Positions 1 through 10,354 are shown, numbered from the stretch's first letter. The stretch is 64,000 bases of DNA from Mycobacterium lepraemurium (GCA_002291465.1 CP021238.1:1116001-1180000); one strand, 5' to 3'. The notes: generated by a model from the sequence alone, not told the origin. Numbers and translations: made by a program.

Positions 1-28
1 AACTGACCGACCAGCCGGAAGGATCGTG

Positions 29-466
29 ATGAGCCGCATCGACGTCGTGTTGAGGTCCGCCCGGCGCCGGTTCCGCCGGCTTCCCGCCGTCGAAGTGCCC
101 GACGCGGTGCGCCGCGGCGCGGTGCTGGTCGACATCCGGCCGCAGGCCCAGCGGTTCCGCGAGGGCGAGGTGCCCGGCGCGCTGGTGATCGAGCGCAACG
201 TGCTGGAATGGCGCTGCGACCCGACCAGCGAGGCCCGGCTGCCCGAGGCCGTCGGCGACGACGTCGAATGGGTGATCATCTGTTCGGAGGGCTACACGTC
301 CAGCCTGGCCGCGGCCGCGCTGCTGGACATCGGCCTGCACCGCGCCACCGACGTGATCGGCGGCTACCACGCGCTGGCCGGGGCCGGGGTGCTGAGCCGG
401 CTGGCCGGCGGTCCGGTCGGCGCCCCGCTCGCCAACACCGGCGCCGGCGAGCGCCGCTGGATCTAG
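29..466 (+). CDS. Rhodanese-like sulfurtransferase domain protein (Rv1066-like)
   Basis: A 145-residue cytoplasmic protein made of a single rhodanese fold. The active-site loop C-S-E-G-Y-T-S-S carries the nucleophilic Cys at about residue 85, and the conserved D-I-R segment near residue 36 is the usual first rhodanese motif. Such domains move sulfane sulfur from thiosulfate or persulfides to acceptors; the physiological substrate cannot be read from sequence. A GGAAGGA Shine-Dalgarno lies at 17-23. The ATG at 29 is chosen, but the GTG at 26 directly before it is also possible. Its stop overlaps the stop of the convergent gene by 3-4 bases. It looks intact. Confidence 0.85.
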   Translation: MSRIDVVLRSARRRFRRLPAVEVPDAVRRGAVLVDIRPQAQRFREGEVPGALVIERNVLEWRCDPTSEARLPEAVGDDVEWVIICSEGYTSSLAAAALLDIGLHRATDVIGGYHALAGAGVLSRLAGGPVGAPLANTGAGERRWI

Positions 467-2226
467 CCGTTGGCGTGCAGCAGCGGCCGCAGCCGGTCCG
501 TCTTGTCGGGTGTCCACCTCGACGGTGACAGTACCGCCGCCCAGGCGTCGGCGACGTAGTGGTGGCCGTGCCCGTCGGGCACGTTCTGGGCGACCGCCAT
601 GTCCGCCGACACCTGCAGGAACGTCACCACCGGGATCCAGGTGGTCTCCGGCAGCACGTCGTAGCCGCGGCGCTCCTTGAGCCAGTCCGGCTGGGCGAAC
701 AACAGGTGGGTGGTCCACCAGGCGATCGGATCCGAGGCGTGCTGCAGGTAGACCACCCGCGGGTGATCCCACGGATCCTTGGGCCGCGCCAGGTTGGCCG
801 CGCGCGCCACGAAGCGGACGTTGCGGCCGTCGTTGTAGATCGGCAACCACTCCGGTGACCCGGCGTCGCGCGTCGACGTCAGATCGGTCCAGATGGTGTT
901 GTTGAACGTCGGGCCGCTGAACAGGGCGCCGTCGGTGCGGGCCAGCACGTTGTTCAGGCTCATGAACGGTGCCTCGCCGCCGAACGAGCCCTGGCTCTCG
1001 CCGAACACCACCAGCTTGGGGCGCTGCCCCTCGGGCAGTTGGCGGACCAGCCAGTCGACCGCCTCGAACAGCGCCTGACCGCGTGCCGGGCGTTCTCCTT
1101 GTCCACCAGGAACGACAGCCAGCTGGGCAGGGACGAATACTGCATGCTGACGATCGCGGTGTTGCCGTTGTACATGTACTCCAGCGCGGTGGCCTCGGCC
1201 TCGTTGATCCAGCCGGTGCCGGTGGTGGTGGCCACCGCGACGACGGCGCGCCGCAGCCCGCCGGCGCGCTGCAACTCCCGGGCGGCCAGTTCGGCGGTCG
1301 CGGTGATGCCGTCGGCGGAGTTCGGCCCGGATCGGCTCGGTGGCCGGGGCGCCGTTGAACGCGGTCAGCTGTTCCACCCGCGGCCCGCCCTCGATGAAGA
1401 CGCGGCCCTGGTGGCCCAGCGACTCCCAGGACACCAGCGACTCCGGGCCGCCGGAGCGCAGCGGGGTTTTCGGCGGTGCGGTGTTCGGGCTCATCTCGTT
1501 GTTGGCCGAGGCGAAGGTGTTGTTCATGGTGCGCATGGCGAACTTCAGCACCACGCCGTTGAGCAGGGTGATGGTGAGCACCACCAGCAGGGCCACCACG
1601 ATGGTCGCCGACAGCCGAAACGGCGCGATCCGGTCGAGCCGACCGACCAGGAAGCTGACCAACCAGCGGGTGAATTGGCCGACCTCGACGCAGGTGAACA
1701 GCACCACCAGGGACAGCACCCCGGCCACCGGGTAGTCGTACCACTTCAGGTGCGCCACACCCATCAGGTCGCGCACCTTGTCCTGCCACACGTGGAACCA
1801 GATCGCCATCAACACCATGCCGACCGCGCCGACCGGGATCAGGATCTTCCAGGCCCAGCGCGGCGGCGGGGGACTGGACGGTTTGGCCCACAGGTACCGG
1901 TAGAGCCAGACGGCGAAGACGCCCAGCCCGTAGCCGATGGCGCCGGAGATGCCGCTGACCAATCCCTGGAATATCGCCCCGCGCGGCAGCAGCGACGGGG
2001 TCAGCGAGAACCAAATGAACACCAGCCCGACCGTCGTGCCGGTGAACGTGTAATGCCGTACCCACCAATGCTTTTCGGGCTGCTGTGTACTCTGGGCGGG
2101 CGCTTTCGGTTCGGGGTGCTCCGCGACGGCGGTCTGCGCGCCGGTTCGGGTTCCGTCCGGCGCCGTTTGCTGCTGCGCCGGCTCGTCGCCGGTGTCGGTG
2201 TTGGTCGCGGAACCCGGTTCGCTCAT
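463..2226 (-). pseudogene. Alpha/beta-hydrolase integral membrane protein (Rv1069c-like), two offsetting frameshifts
   Basis: The N-terminal half has about five hydrophobic segments, and the C-terminal half is an alpha/beta-hydrolase of the Abhydrolase_9 type with the nucleophile elbow G-E-S-Q-G. Reading is continuous over 587 codons, but roughly 1085 to 1325 is in the wrong frame there: it gives an Arg/His-rich string, while another frame gives the family sequence (AVVAVATTTGTGW, ALEYMYNGN). The downstream break is a one-base loss near 1080 (H-A-G-Q read as H-A-V-R). The upstream break near 1320 is most simply a deletion of 3n+2 bases. The frame is restored, so a full-length product with about 80 scrambled residues could be made, but the core fold is probably destroyed. 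Lipid-ester substrates are likely for the family; none is proven here. Confidence 0.8.
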
Positions 2227-2235
2227 TGAGGCGGC

Positions 2236-3027
2236 CTAGCGGTGGGTGAAGTTCGGCGCACGCTTCTCGACGAAGGCCGCCATCCCCTCGGACTGGTCGG
2301 CGGTGGCGAAAGTCGAATGGAACAACCGGCGTTCGTAGAGCAGCCCCTCGGCCAGGGTGGTTTCGAACGCGCGGTTGACGGCCTCCTTGGCCATCCGGGC
2401 CGCCGACCGCGACATCTGCGAAATCGTGGTGGCGACCTTCTTCGCCTCGGTCAGCAGGTCGTCGGCGGGCACCACGCGCGAAACCAGGCCGCTGCGTTCG
2501 GCTTCCGCGGCGTCGATGGTGCGGCCGGTCAGGATCAGGTCCATCGCCTTGGCCTTGCCGATGGCGCGGGTCAGCCGCTGCGATCCGCCCATGCCGGGCA
2601 GCACCCCGAGTTTGATCTCGGGCTGGCCGAATTTCGCCGTGTCGGCGGCGATCAGCACATCGCACATCATGGCCAGCTCGCAGCCGCCGCCGAGTGCGTG
2701 CCCGGCCACCGCGGCGATCGTCGGGGTGCGCACCGCGGCGAGCTTGCCCCAGGGGGCGAAGAAGTCGGCGCCGTAGGCGTCGGCGAAGGTCAGCTCGGCC
2801 ATCTCCTTGATGTCCGCGCCGGCGGCGAACGCCTTGGCCGATCCGGTGATGATGATCGCGCCGATGCCGGGGTCGGCGTCGAAATCGGTTGCTGCGGTGG
2901 TGACCTCGTTCATCACCTGGGTGTTGAGCGTGTTGAGCGCCTTGGGCCGGTTCAGGGTGATGATGCCGACGCGCTCCTCGCGCTTGACGAGGATGGTTTC
3001 GAAGGTGCGGTCGGTGCTGTCGGTCAT
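2236..3027 (-). CDS. echA8: Enoyl-CoA hydratase EchA8
   Basis: A 263-residue crotonase-family protein of normal length. The oxyanion-hole segments are present (A-A-G-A-D near residues 68-72 and G-G-G-C-E at 113-117), as are both catalytic glutamates, Glu117 and Glu137 (in P-E-I-K-L-G). It hydrates trans-2-enoyl-CoA to 3-hydroxyacyl-CoA in fatty-acid beta-oxidation in the cytoplasm. An AAAGGCGA Shine-Dalgarno precedes the ATG. It lies 13 bases downstream of echA9 on the same strand, so the two are very probably co-transcribed. No disruption is seen. Confidence 0.93.
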   Translation of the reverse strand: MTDSTDRTFETILVKREERVGIITLNRPKALNTLNTQVMNEVTTAATDFDADPGIGAIIITGSAKAFAAGADIKEMAELTFADAYGADFFAPWGKLAAVRTPTIAAVAGHALGGGCELAMMCDVLIAADTAKFGQPEIKLGVLPGMGGSQRLTRAIGKAKAMDLILTGRTIDAAEAERSGLVSRVVPADDLLTEAKKVATTISQMSRSAARMAKEAVNRAFETTLAEGLLYERRLFHSTFATADQSEGMAAFVEKRAPNFTHR

Positions 3028-3040
3028 CCAAATCGCCTTT

Positions 3041-4078
3041 CTAGAAACTCAAGTCGTCGTCCACCGGGGCGAAATACGCCTCGACGTCGGCCACGGTGAC
3101 GTCGGCCAGCCGGGCGGGCGACCACTGCGGATTACGGTCCTTGTCGATCAGCTGTGCCCGGATGCCCTCTACCAGATCGTGTAAGCACAGCGACGCCGAC
3201 GACACCCGATAGTCCTGCACCAGAACGTCTTTCAGTGTCGGTAGGTCGGCCGCTCGGCGCACCGCCGCCAGGGTCACCGACAGCGCGATCGGTGATCGGG
3301 TGGCGATCAGGTCTGCGGCGTCGTGCGCCGGGCTCGCGCCATGCGCGCGCAGCGCGGCGACGATGTCCTCGACGGTCTGCCCCGCATAGCACTCGTCGAT
3401 CCAATCACGTTGGGCCGCAAGCTCACTGGGTGGCGGCTCGACGGCGTATTTGGCCAGCGCGCTCTCGGCGCCGTCGGCGACCACCGCGCGGCGGAACGCC
3501 TCGACGTCGGCGTGCGGCACGTAGTGGTCGGCGAATCCCATGGCGATGGCATCGGCGCCGGAGAACGGCGCCCCGGTCAGCGCGGCGTGCAGGCCGAGCC
3601 CGCCGGGCGCGCGGGACAGCAGGTAAACGCCGCCGACGTCGGGGATGAACCCGATGCCGACCTCGGGCATGGCGACCTTGGAGGTGTCGGTGACCACCCG
3701 GGTGTTGGCGTGCGCGCTGACGCCGACACCGCCGCCCATCACGATGCCGTCCATCACCGCGACGTAGGGCTTGGCGAACTCCGAGATCTGGGCGTTGAGC
3801 TGATATTCGTCGCGCCAGAAGCGTCGCGCCTCGACGCCGTCCTTGCGGGCGCTGTGATAGATGGACACCACGTCGCCGCCGGCGCACAGCCCGCGCTCCC
3901 CGGCGCCGGACAGCAGCACCGTGCGCACCTTGTCGTCGCGCGCCCAGTCGGTGAGGACGGCGCTCAGCGCGTCGATCATCGGCTGATTCAGCGAGTTGAT
4001 CGCCTTGGGGCGGTTGAGCGTGATCAGGCCGACGTTTCCGTCGACTTGGGTGAGAACCTCGTCGGATCCGTCGGTCAC
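3041..4078 (-). CDS. echA9: EchA9, 3-hydroxyisobutyryl-CoA hydrolase-type crotonase
   Basis: A 345-residue crotonase-fold protein, longer than EchA8. The C-terminal extension and the motifs G-L-C-A-G-G-D, G-G-G-V-G and [13 protein letters not shown] are typical of the 3-hydroxyisobutyryl-CoA hydrolase branch, which releases 3-hydroxyisobutyrate in valine breakdown. It is often annotated simply as enoyl-CoA hydratase EchA9. The frame stays open upstream, but the GTG at 4078 is preferred because GGAGG sits 7 bases before it and family similarity starts there. First gene of the echA9-echA8 operon and divergent from the Bax-inhibitor-like gene, sharing a 216-base control region. Confidence 0.88.
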   Translation of the reverse strand: MTDGSDEVLTQVDGNVGLITLNRPKAINSLNQPMIDALSAVLTDWARDDKVRTVLLSGAGERGLCAGGDVVSIYHSARKDGVEARRFWRDEYQLNAQISEFAKPYVAVMDGIVMGGGVGVSAHANTRVVTDTSKVAMPEVGIGFIPDVGGVYLLSRAPGGLGLHAALTGAPFSGADAIAMGFADHYVPHADVEAFRRAVVADGAESALAKYAVEPPPSELAAQRDWIDECYAGQTVEDIVAALRAHGASPAHDAADLIATRSPIALSVTLAAVRRAADLPTLKDVLVQDYRVSSASLCLHDLVEGIRAQLIDKDRNPQWSPARLADVTVADVEAYFAPVDDDLSF

Positions 4079-4294
4079 GCCTTCGCCTCCCATCGCCGGT
4101 TCAGCCTCGAGGAAGAAATCTAGATCGTCACGACCGGCGCGGTATCCGTGGGTAAGGGTTATCTTATAAACGCGACGACAACGGTGCAGGCTCCAACTCG
4201 AGAAACGCCCAGGTCCGCTGGGAACCGGGGGGGGAGCCGTTGATCGTTGAGATGGTGTTCGCACAGCTCGATGCCAACCAGAGAGGATCCGACG

Positions 4295-5134
4295 GTGCGG
4301 GAGACAAGCAATCCGGTATTTCGTTCGCTGCCTAAGCAGAGCGGCGGATACGCGCAATTCGGCATTGGCGCGGCCCCGATGCAGGGCTATCAAGCCGACC
4401 CCTACGCGACTCCGTACCAGGAGACCAGGCCGTCGCGACCGCTGACCATCGACGACGTCGTCACCAAGACCGGCATCGCGCTGGCCGTGCTGGCGGCATC
4501 CGCGGTCGTCTCTTACTTCCTGGTGCTGTCGAATGTGGCCCTGGCGATGCCGCTGACCCTGGTCGGCGCGCTGGGCGGGCTGGGCCTGGTGCTGGTCGCG
4601 ACGTTCGGGCGCAAGCAGGACAGCCCGGCGATCGTGCTCAGCTACGCGGTTCTCGAGGGCCTGTTCCTCGGCGCCCTTTCCTTCGTGTTCGCCAACTTCT
4701 CGGTCTCCAGCGCCAATGCGGGCGTGCTGATCGGTGAGGCCGTCATGGGCACCTTCGGGGTGTTCTTCGGGATGTTGGTGGTCTACAAGACCGGCGCCAT
4801 TCGGGTCACCCCCAAGTTCACCCGGATGGTGGTCGCCGCGTTGTTCGGCGTGCTGGCGCTGATGCTGGGCAACTTCGTGCTGGCCATGTTCGGTGTCGGC
4901 GGCGGCGCCGGCCTGGGCCTGCGCAGCGGCGGTCCGCTGGCGATCATCTTCTCGCTGGTCTGCATCGGCATCGCGGCGTTCAGCTTCCTGATCGACTTCG
5001 ACGCCGCCGACCAGATGGTGCGCGCCGGTGCGCCGGAGAAGGCGGCGTGGGGGATCGCGCTCGGGCTGACCGTGACGCTGGTGTGGCTGTACATCGAGAT
5101 CCTGCGTCTGCTCAGTTATCTACAGAACGACTAG
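4295..5134 (+). CDS. Bax inhibitor-1/YccA family membrane protein (Rv1072-like)
   Basis: A 279-residue protein with a polar N-terminus of about 60 residues followed by seven hydrophobic segments, as in the bacterial Bax-inhibitor-1-like (BaxI_1) family. The start is the GTG at 4295, preceded by GAGAGGA; an open stretch back to 4247 has no ribosome site and adds residues not typical of the family. Role in mycobacteria unknown; relatives are thought to be ion-leak channels or membrane-stress proteins. Intact, and followed 17 bases later by a strong hairpin terminator. Confidence 0.85.
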   Translation: MRETSNPVFRSLPKQSGGYAQFGIGAAPMQGYQADPYATPYQETRPSRPLTIDDVVTKTGIALAVLAASAVVSYFLVLSNVALAMPLTLVGALGGLGLVLVATFGRKQDSPAIVLSYAVLEGLFLGALSFVFANFSVSSANAGVLIGEAVMGTFGVFFGMLVVYKTGAIRVTPKFTRMVVAALFGVLALMLGNFVLAMFGVGGGAGLGLRSGGPLAIIFSLVCIGIAAFSFLIDFDAADQMVRAGAPEKAAWGIALGLTVTLVWLYIEILRLLSYLQND

Positions 5135-5151
5135 CTCTCTCGGCATACGAG

Positions 5152-5186
5152 AAAACCGGCGCGCCTTGTTGGCGCGCCGGTTTTTT
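5152..5186. terminator. Strong intrinsic terminator
   Basis: A 14-base arm, 5152-5165, pairs with 5171-5184 around the loop TTGTT; the stem core is CCGGCGCGCC and it ends in a T6 tract. It closes the gene ending at 5134. The A-run on the other side means it can also stop transcription from the fadA3 side. Such clean U-tailed hairpins are uncommon in mycobacteria. Confidence 0.9.
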
Positions 5187-5197
5187 CATGTGGTGCG

Positions 5198-5279
5198 CGT
5201 CGAGTGTGTAGGGGTGGCGTTCGGTGTTGCACGCGGCGCGTGTCGTCGGCGTGTCGTGTACCAGGATTCACACTCGACG
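5198..5279. repeat. Intergenic palindromic element, CGTCGAGYGTG arms
   Basis: Inverted 11-base arms CGTCGAGTGTG (5198-5208) and CACACTCGACG (5269-5279) flank about 60 bases. The same arm motif recurs near 41580 and 57490, which suggests a small dispersed intergenic element. No coding potential is seen in it. Confidence 0.6.
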
Positions 5280-5317
5280 GACGCCGGGAAGCACACGCCG
5301 GGAGACACCGCGACGAC

Positions 5318-6535
5318 TCAGCTGAGGCGCTCGATCACCATCGCCATGCCCTGGCCGCCGCCGACGCACATGGTCTCCAGGCCGAACGTCTTGTCGTAGG
5401 TCTGCAGGTTGTTCAGCAACGTGGTGGTGATCCGGGCGCCGGTCATACCGAACGGATGCCCCAGCGCGATCGCGCCGCCGGACACGTTCAGCTTGTCCTC
5501 GTCGATGCCCAGCTCGCGGGCCGAGCCCAGCACCTGAACGGCGAACGCCTCGTTGATCTCGAACAGGTCGATGTCGCTGACCGACATCTTGGCGCGGGCC
5601 AGCGCCTTCTTGGTGGCCTCGATCGGGCCCAGGCCCATGATCTCCGGTGACAGGCCGCTGACCCCGGTGGACACGATGCGCGCCAGCGGCGTCAGGCCGA
5701 GCTCCTTGGCCTTGGTGTCGCTGGTGATCACCACCGCCGCGGCGCCGTCGTTCAGCGGGCAGGCGTTGCCGGCGGTCACCGTACCGTTGGGCCGGAACAC
5801 CGGCTTGAGCTCGCGGATCTTCTCGTACGTGGTGCCGGGGCGTGGGCCGTCGTCGGTGCTGACCGTGGTGACGTCCGGCAGCGTGACCGGGGTGATCTCC
5901 CGCTCGAAGAACCCGCTCTTGATCGCTTCCTCGGCGCGGTTCTGGCTGCGCACCCCCCAGTGGTCCTGGTCCTCGCGGCTGATGCCGGTCAGCAGGGCGA
6001 CGTTCTCGGCGGTCTGCCCCATCGCGATGTAGATGTCGGGCAGCTTGCCGTCGGCGCGCGGGTCGTGCCACTCCTCGGCGCCCTCGGCCGCGGCGGCCGA
6101 CCGTTCCTGCGCCTCGCTGATCAGCGGGTTCTTGGTGTCCGGCCACGAGTCGGCGCTGCCCTTGGGGAACCGGGACACCGTCTCCACTCCCGCGGAGATG
6201 AATGCGTCGCCCTCGCCGGCCTTGATCGCGTGGAACGCCATCCGCGAGGTCTGCAGTGACGAGGAGCAGTACCGGTTGACGGTGGTGCCCGGCAGGAAGT
6301 CGAAGCCCAGCTCGACGGCGACCACCCGGGCCAGGTTGAATCCGGACTCGCCGCCGGGCTGCCCGCAGCCCAGGATCAGGTCGTCGATCTGGTGCGGGTT
6401 CAACGCCGGCACCTTGTCCAGGGCGGCTTGCACGATCTGCACGGCCAGGTCGTCGGGGCGCATGCTGACCAGCGATCCCTTCATCGCGCGGCCGATCGGC
6501 GAGCGAGCAGTTGAGACGATGACGGCTTCAGGCAT
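5318..6535 (-). CDS. fadA3: Acetyl-CoA acetyltransferase / beta-ketoacyl-CoA thiolase FadA3
   Basis: A 405-residue thiolase of normal length. The nucleophilic Cys90 is in N-R-Y-C-S-S-S, the catalytic His is in G-H-P-F-G-M-T-G, and the second Cys is in the C-terminal C-V-G-G-G-Q-G. It catalyses CoA-dependent cleavage of 3-ketoacyl-CoA, the last step of beta-oxidation (or the reverse condensation), in the cytoplasm. The ATG at 6535 is chosen because GAAGGGA lies 7 bases upstream; the frame continues open to 6592 without a better start. It is separate from the echA genes but fits the lipid-catabolic theme of the first 9 kb. Intact. Confidence 0.92.
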   Translation of the reverse strand: MPEAVIVSTARSPIGRAMKGSLVSMRPDDLAVQIVQAALDKVPALNPHQIDDLILGCGQPGGESGFNLARVVAVELGFDFLPGTTVNRYCSSSLQTSRMAFHAIKAGEGDAFISAGVETVSRFPKGSADSWPDTKNPLISEAQERSAAAAEGAEEWHDPRADGKLPDIYIAMGQTAENVALLTGISREDQDHWGVRSQNRAEEAIKSGFFEREITPVTLPDVTTVSTDDGPRPGTTYEKIRELKPVFRPNGTVTAGNACPLNDGAAAVVITSDTKAKELGLTPLARIVSTGVSGLSPEIMGLGPIEATKKALARAKMSVSDIDLFEINEAFAVQVLGSARELGIDEDKLNVSGGAIALGHPFGMTGARITTTLLNNLQTYDKTFGLETMCVGGGQGMAMVIERLS

Positions 6536-6625
6536 GGTTGTTCCCTTCAGATCCCTGCGGGTCCCTCGAATGGGGCTGGTTCGCGTCACCACCGGGTAGG
6601 TCCACCCCGACGGGCGAGAACAAAT

Positions 6626-7600
6626 CTAGTCGCTGCCGACCTCGGGGCACGACGACGGGGCGGCACCGGGCGCCGGACGGCGCCACAGCCGCGACATCAC
6701 GCTGCTGCGGGTATGCCGCTGCCCGAGCACCGGCTGCGCTGAGGGCACCGGCTGGTTCAGCGGCGGACGCTCCACCTGCTCGCCGAGCGCCTCGCACAGC
6801 GCGAGCAGCAGCGCGTCGGTCGCCAGCGCGTAGGCCGGGGCCGAGGGGTGGTAGCCGTCGGCGGAGAACATCGCCTCCGGGGTGGTGCGGAACTGCGGCG
6901 CCATCAGCTGGGCCAGCGGCACCGGCACCCCGCCGGCGGCGCGGACCGTCGTCGTCTGGGCGCGGGCGAGTTGCAGGCACCGCTCGTGCGCCAGCGATCG
7001 CAGCGGTTGCGGAATGGCGCTGATGAACCCCAGATCCGGGCAGGTGCCCACGATCACCACCGCGCCGCGGTTCCGCAGTTTGCGCACGCACAGCCCCAGC
7101 CGGTGCGCCGACGGGCTGACACCGTTGAGCGCTGTCACGTCGTTGGCGCCGACCATGATCACCGCCACGTCCGGCGGCGGGCCGGCCACGAACATCGCAT
7201 CCACTTGGCCGCACACGCCTTTCGACGTGGCGCCCACAATGGCCTTGGTGCTCAACCGGATTCGCTTGCCGGTCTGCTCGGCCAGGCCCCGCGCGATGCG
7301 GACCCCCGGCACTTCGTCGGCGCACATGCAGCCGTATCCGGCGGCGGTGGAATCGCCGAAGATCATCAGGTGCAGGTCGACGGCCATGCCGCGGTGCCAG
7401 CGCTGCACCGGCCCGCCGCCGCGGGTGTACACGCCGTCGGCGCGCGGCGGGATGTCCCACGACTTGGGGATGACGGTGCGCGCGTGGGTGGCCTGGCCGA
7501 CCAGCAGACTGCGTGCCCCCAGGTAGGCGGTTCCTGTCGAGGCCAGCGCGCCCGCTGTGGCCAGGGCGATCGCCGAACGACGTGGCACCCGAATGGTCAT
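6626..7600 (-). CDS. Secreted SGNH/GDSL-type esterase (Rv1075c-like)
   Basis: A 324-residue protein starting with a basic, hydrophobic signal-like segment (residues 1-33, R-R then an Ala/Thr-rich stretch). SGNH blocks are visible: G-D-S in I-F-G-D-S-T-A-A-G, G-A-N-D in V-G-A-N-D-V, and the D-G-Y-H-P pair near the C-terminus, giving a complete Ser-Asp-His set. It should hydrolyse short ester substrates outside the membrane. The ATG at 7600 is preferred to the upstream open frame (to 7714), which reads as non-coding AT-richer DNA. Divergent from lipU across 231 bases. Intact. Confidence 0.85.
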   Translation of the reverse strand: MTIRVPRRSAIALATAGALASTGTAYLGARSLLVGQATHARTVIPKSWDIPPRADGVYTRGGGPVQRWHRGMAVDLHLMIFGDSTAAGYGCMCADEVPGVRIARGLAEQTGKRIRLSTKAIVGATSKGVCGQVDAMFVAGPPPDVAVIMVGANDVTALNGVSPSAHRLGLCVRKLRNRGAVVIVGTCPDLGFISAIPQPLRSLAHERCLQLARAQTTTVRAAGGVPVPLAQLMAPQFRTTPEAMFSADGYHPSAPAYALATDALLLALCEALGEQVERPPLNQPVPSAQPVLGQRHTRSSVMSRLWRRPAPGAAPSSCPEVGSD

Positions 7601-7831
7601 GGCATCAAGTTTAGAGGCGCTTCGGAGTTTGCGGAGGCGGCTGAAAAACGAACTGATCACGGTGCGAAGCAAAACTGGTATCAAATCAGAGATTTCATAC
7701 GTTGTGCTAAGCAACGGCTGTCAAGCTGAGAGCGAGGGGATGGCTGAGCGCCTTGGCACACGGCTGAACCAGACGCTCAACAGCCTCGTCACATGCTGTA
7801 TCGCACTACAACGGCGTAGGAAGTGTTGAGC

Positions 7832-8815
7832 ATGACCGCACCGAGCGAGGTATCGGGACCGCAGAGTTCCGTCCGTGTCCACGACGTCCTCAAGGCCCGC
7901 CGCGCGCGCATCCGCAAGTTCGCGATCAGCGACGGCGCACCGGTCGAGGTTCTCGAATCCGGGCCCAGCGTTGCTGCGCGACTGGCCAACCTGACCTCAC
8001 GGCTGACCATCCGGCCGATTCTGGCCGTCGGCAGCCACGCCCCCGACCCGCCCTGGCCGTGGGGTCTGATCGACCTCACCGCCCGGGTGCTGCCCGCCGA
8101 CGGCACCCGTCGCGTCGTGGTCTACCTGCACGGCGGGGCGTTTCTGACCTGTGGGGCGAACTCGCACGGCCGGCTCGCCGAAGCCCTTTCCACCTTCGCC
8201 GACGCGCCCGTGCTGGTGGTGAATTACCGTCTGCTGCCGAAGAATTCGGTCGGCATGGCGCTGCAAGACTGCCACGACGCGTACCAGTGGCTGCGGCTGC
8301 GCGGGTACCAGCCCGACCAGATCGTGCTGGCCGGCGACTCCGCGGGCGGCTACCTGGCGCTGACGCTGGCGCAACGCCTGCAGCGCGAGGGTGAGGAACC
8401 CGCCGCGCTGGTGATGATCTCGCCGCTGCTGCAGCTGGCCAAGGAGCCCAAGCAGGCCCACCCCAACATCGACACCGACGCGATGTTCGGCGCCGGCGCG
8501 TTCGACGCCCTGGCCGAGCTGGTGGCCGGCGCGGCGGCGAAGAACATCGTCGACGGCAAGCCCGAGGAGATCTACGAGCCGCTCGAGCACATCGAGCCGG
8601 GGCTGCCGCGCACGCTGATTCACGTGTCGGGCTCCGAGGTGCTGCTGCACGACGCCCGGCTGGCGGCGAGCCGGCTGGCCGCGGCGGGCGTGCCGGCCGA
8701 GGTGCGGGTGTGGCCGGGACAGATCCACGACTTCCAGCTGGCCGCGCCGATGGTGCCCGAGGCCAGGCGGTCGCTGCGTCAGATCGGCGACTACATCCGC
8801 GAGGCCACTGGCTGA
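7832..8815 (+). CDS. lipU: Hormone-sensitive-lipase family esterase LipU
   Basis: A 327-residue alpha/beta hydrolase. It shows the HSL oxyanion motif H-G-G-A-F, the nucleophile elbow G-D-S-A-G-G, and the Asp (L-L-H-D-A-R) and His (Q-I-H-D-F) of the triad. It is a cytoplasmic or cell-envelope carboxylesterase/lipase; natural substrate unknown. A TAGGAAG Shine-Dalgarno at 7817-7823 favours the ATG at 7832. Intact. Confidence 0.88.
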   Translation: MTAPSEVSGPQSSVRVHDVLKARRARIRKFAISDGAPVEVLESGPSVAARLANLTSRLTIRPILAVGSHAPDPPWPWGLIDLTARVLPADGTRRVVVYLHGGAFLTCGANSHGRLAEALSTFADAPVLVVNYRLLPKNSVGMALQDCHDAYQWLRLRGYQPDQIVLAGDSAGGYLALTLAQRLQREGEEPAALVMISPLLQLAKEPKQAHPNIDTDAMFGAGAFDALAELVAGAAAKNIVDGKPEEIYEPLEHIEPGLPRTLIHVSGSEVLLHDARLAASRLAAAGVPAEVRVWPGQIHDFQLAAPMVPEARRSLRQIGDYIREATG

Positions 8816-8857
8816 GTCCTTGTGCGCCGCGGGAAACCGCCTGAGACGATGTGACGC

Positions 8858-10264
8858 ATGCGGATCGCGCAGCACATCAGTGACCTCATCGGCAGCACGC
8901 CGCTGGTGCGGCTGAACTCCGTCGTGCCCTGCGGCGCGGGCATCGTGGCGGCCAAGGTCGAATACCTCAACCCCGGCGGCAGCTCCAAGGACCGGATCGC
9001 GGTCAGGATGATCGACGCCGCCGAAGCCAGCGGGGCGCTGAAGCCCGGCGGCACCATCGTCGAACCCACCTCGGGCAACACCGGCGTCGGGCTGGCGCTG
9101 GTGGCCCAGCAGCGCGGCTACAAGTGCGTGTTCGTCTGCCCGGACAAGGTCGGCGAGGACAAGCGCAACGTGTTGATGGCGTACAGCGCCGAGGTGGTGG
9201 TGTGTCCGACGGCGGTGCCGCCCGAGCATCCGGACAGCTACTACAGCGTCTCGGACCGGCTGGTCACCGAGATCGAGGGCGCCTGGAAGCCCGACCAGTA
9301 CGCCAACCCGGAGGGCCCGGCCAGCCACTACGCCACCACCGGCCCGGAGATCTGGGCCGACACCGACGGCAAGGTCACCCATTTCGTCGCCGGCATCGGC
9401 ACCGGCGGCACCATCACCGGCGCGGGCCGCTACCTCAAGGAGGTGTCCGGCGGCCGGGTCCGCGTCATCGGCGCCGACCCCGAGGGATCGGTGTATTCCG
9501 GCGGCACCGGCCGGCCCTATCTGGTCGAGGGCGTCGGCGAGGACTTCTGGCCGCAGGCCTATGACCGCACGGTGCCCGACGAGATCATCGCGGTGTCGGA
9601 CTCCGACTCGTTCAACATGACCCGGCGGCTGGCCCGCGAGGAGGCGATGCTGGTCGGCGGGTCCTGCGGCATGGCCGTGGTGGCGGCGCTGCGGGTGGCC
9701 GAGCAGGCCGGGCCCGACGCGCTGGTGGTGGTGCTGTTGCCCGACGGCGGGCGCGGCTACATGGCGAAGATCTTCAACGACGCCTGGATGTCCTCCTACG
9801 GGTTCCTGCGTACCCGGCTGGACGGGTCGACCGACCAGTCCCGCGTCGGCGACGTGTTGCGCCGCAAGTCCGGTGAGCTGCCCGACCTGGTGCACACCCA
9901 CCCGTCAGAAACCGTGCGCGACGCCATCGGCATCCTGCGCGAGTACGGGGTGTCCCAGATGCCGGTGGTCGGCGCCGAGCCGCCGGTGATGGCCGGCGAG
10001 GTCGCCGGCAGCGTCTCCGAACGTGAGCTGCTGTCAGCGGTTTTCGAGGGCCGGGCGAAGCTGGCCGACGCGGTCTCGCTGCACATGAGCCCGCCGCTGC
10101 CGATGATCGGCGCCGGCGAATCGGTCAGCGCGGCGGGCAAGGCGCTGCGCGATTGGGACGCCCTGATGGTGGTCGAGGAGGGCAAGCCGGTGGGTGTGAT
10201 CACCCGCTACGACTTGCTCGGTTTCTTCTCCGAGGGAACCCGCGGATCGGGCGGGCGGCGCTAG
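8858..10264 (+). CDS. cbs: Cystathionine beta-synthase
   Basis: A 468-residue fold-type II PLP enzyme. The catalytic Lys44 is in G-G-S-S-K-D, the PLP phosphate loop is G-T-G-G-T near residues 180-184, and two CBS domains occupy the C-terminal 130 residues (roughly 340-460). It condenses serine and homocysteine to cystathionine. With metB 800 bases downstream it makes a transsulfuration pair that moves sulfur between methionine and cysteine. The CBS domains suggest allosteric control by an adenosyl ligand. No clear Shine-Dalgarno precedes the ATG. Length matches mycobacterial Cbs; intact. Confidence 0.93.
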   Translation: MRIAQHISDLIGSTPLVRLNSVVPCGAGIVAAKVEYLNPGGSSKDRIAVRMIDAAEASGALKPGGTIVEPTSGNTGVGLALVAQQRGYKCVFVCPDKVGEDKRNVLMAYSAEVVVCPTAVPPEHPDSYYSVSDRLVTEIEGAWKPDQYANPEGPASHYATTGPEIWADTDGKVTHFVAGIGTGGTITGAGRYLKEVSGGRVRVIGADPEGSVYSGGTGRPYLVEGVGEDFWPQAYDRTVPDEIIAVSDSDSFNMTRRLAREEAMLVGGSCGMAVVAALRVAEQAGPDALVVVLLPDGGRGYMAKIFNDAWMSSYGFLRTRLDGSTDQSRVGDVLRRKSGELPDLVHTHPSETVRDAIGILREYGVSQMPVVGAEPPVMAGEVAGSVSERELLSAVFEGRAKLADAVSLHMSPPLPMIGAGESVSAAGKALRDWDALMVVEEGKPVGVITRYDLLGFFSEGTRGSGGRR

Positions 10265-10354
10265 GTCGCGCGTCTCGCTCGGACTTCGAACCCTCGGGTA
10301 CTGTTTCGGCCTAGTTCGACTGATGTCCAGCTGACCCGGAGTGGAAGGTTGCCC

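Noticed and set aside
1039..2229. Long open frame on the plus strand opposite the membrane hydrolase, and many like it elsewhere
   Set aside because: Arg/Gly/Ala-rich reverse-strand shadows typical of GC-rich codon use; no start signals or domains.
4079..4393. N-terminal extension of EchA9
   Set aside because: Overlaps the divergent gene and has no domain; GGAGG plus GTG at 4078 is clearly better.
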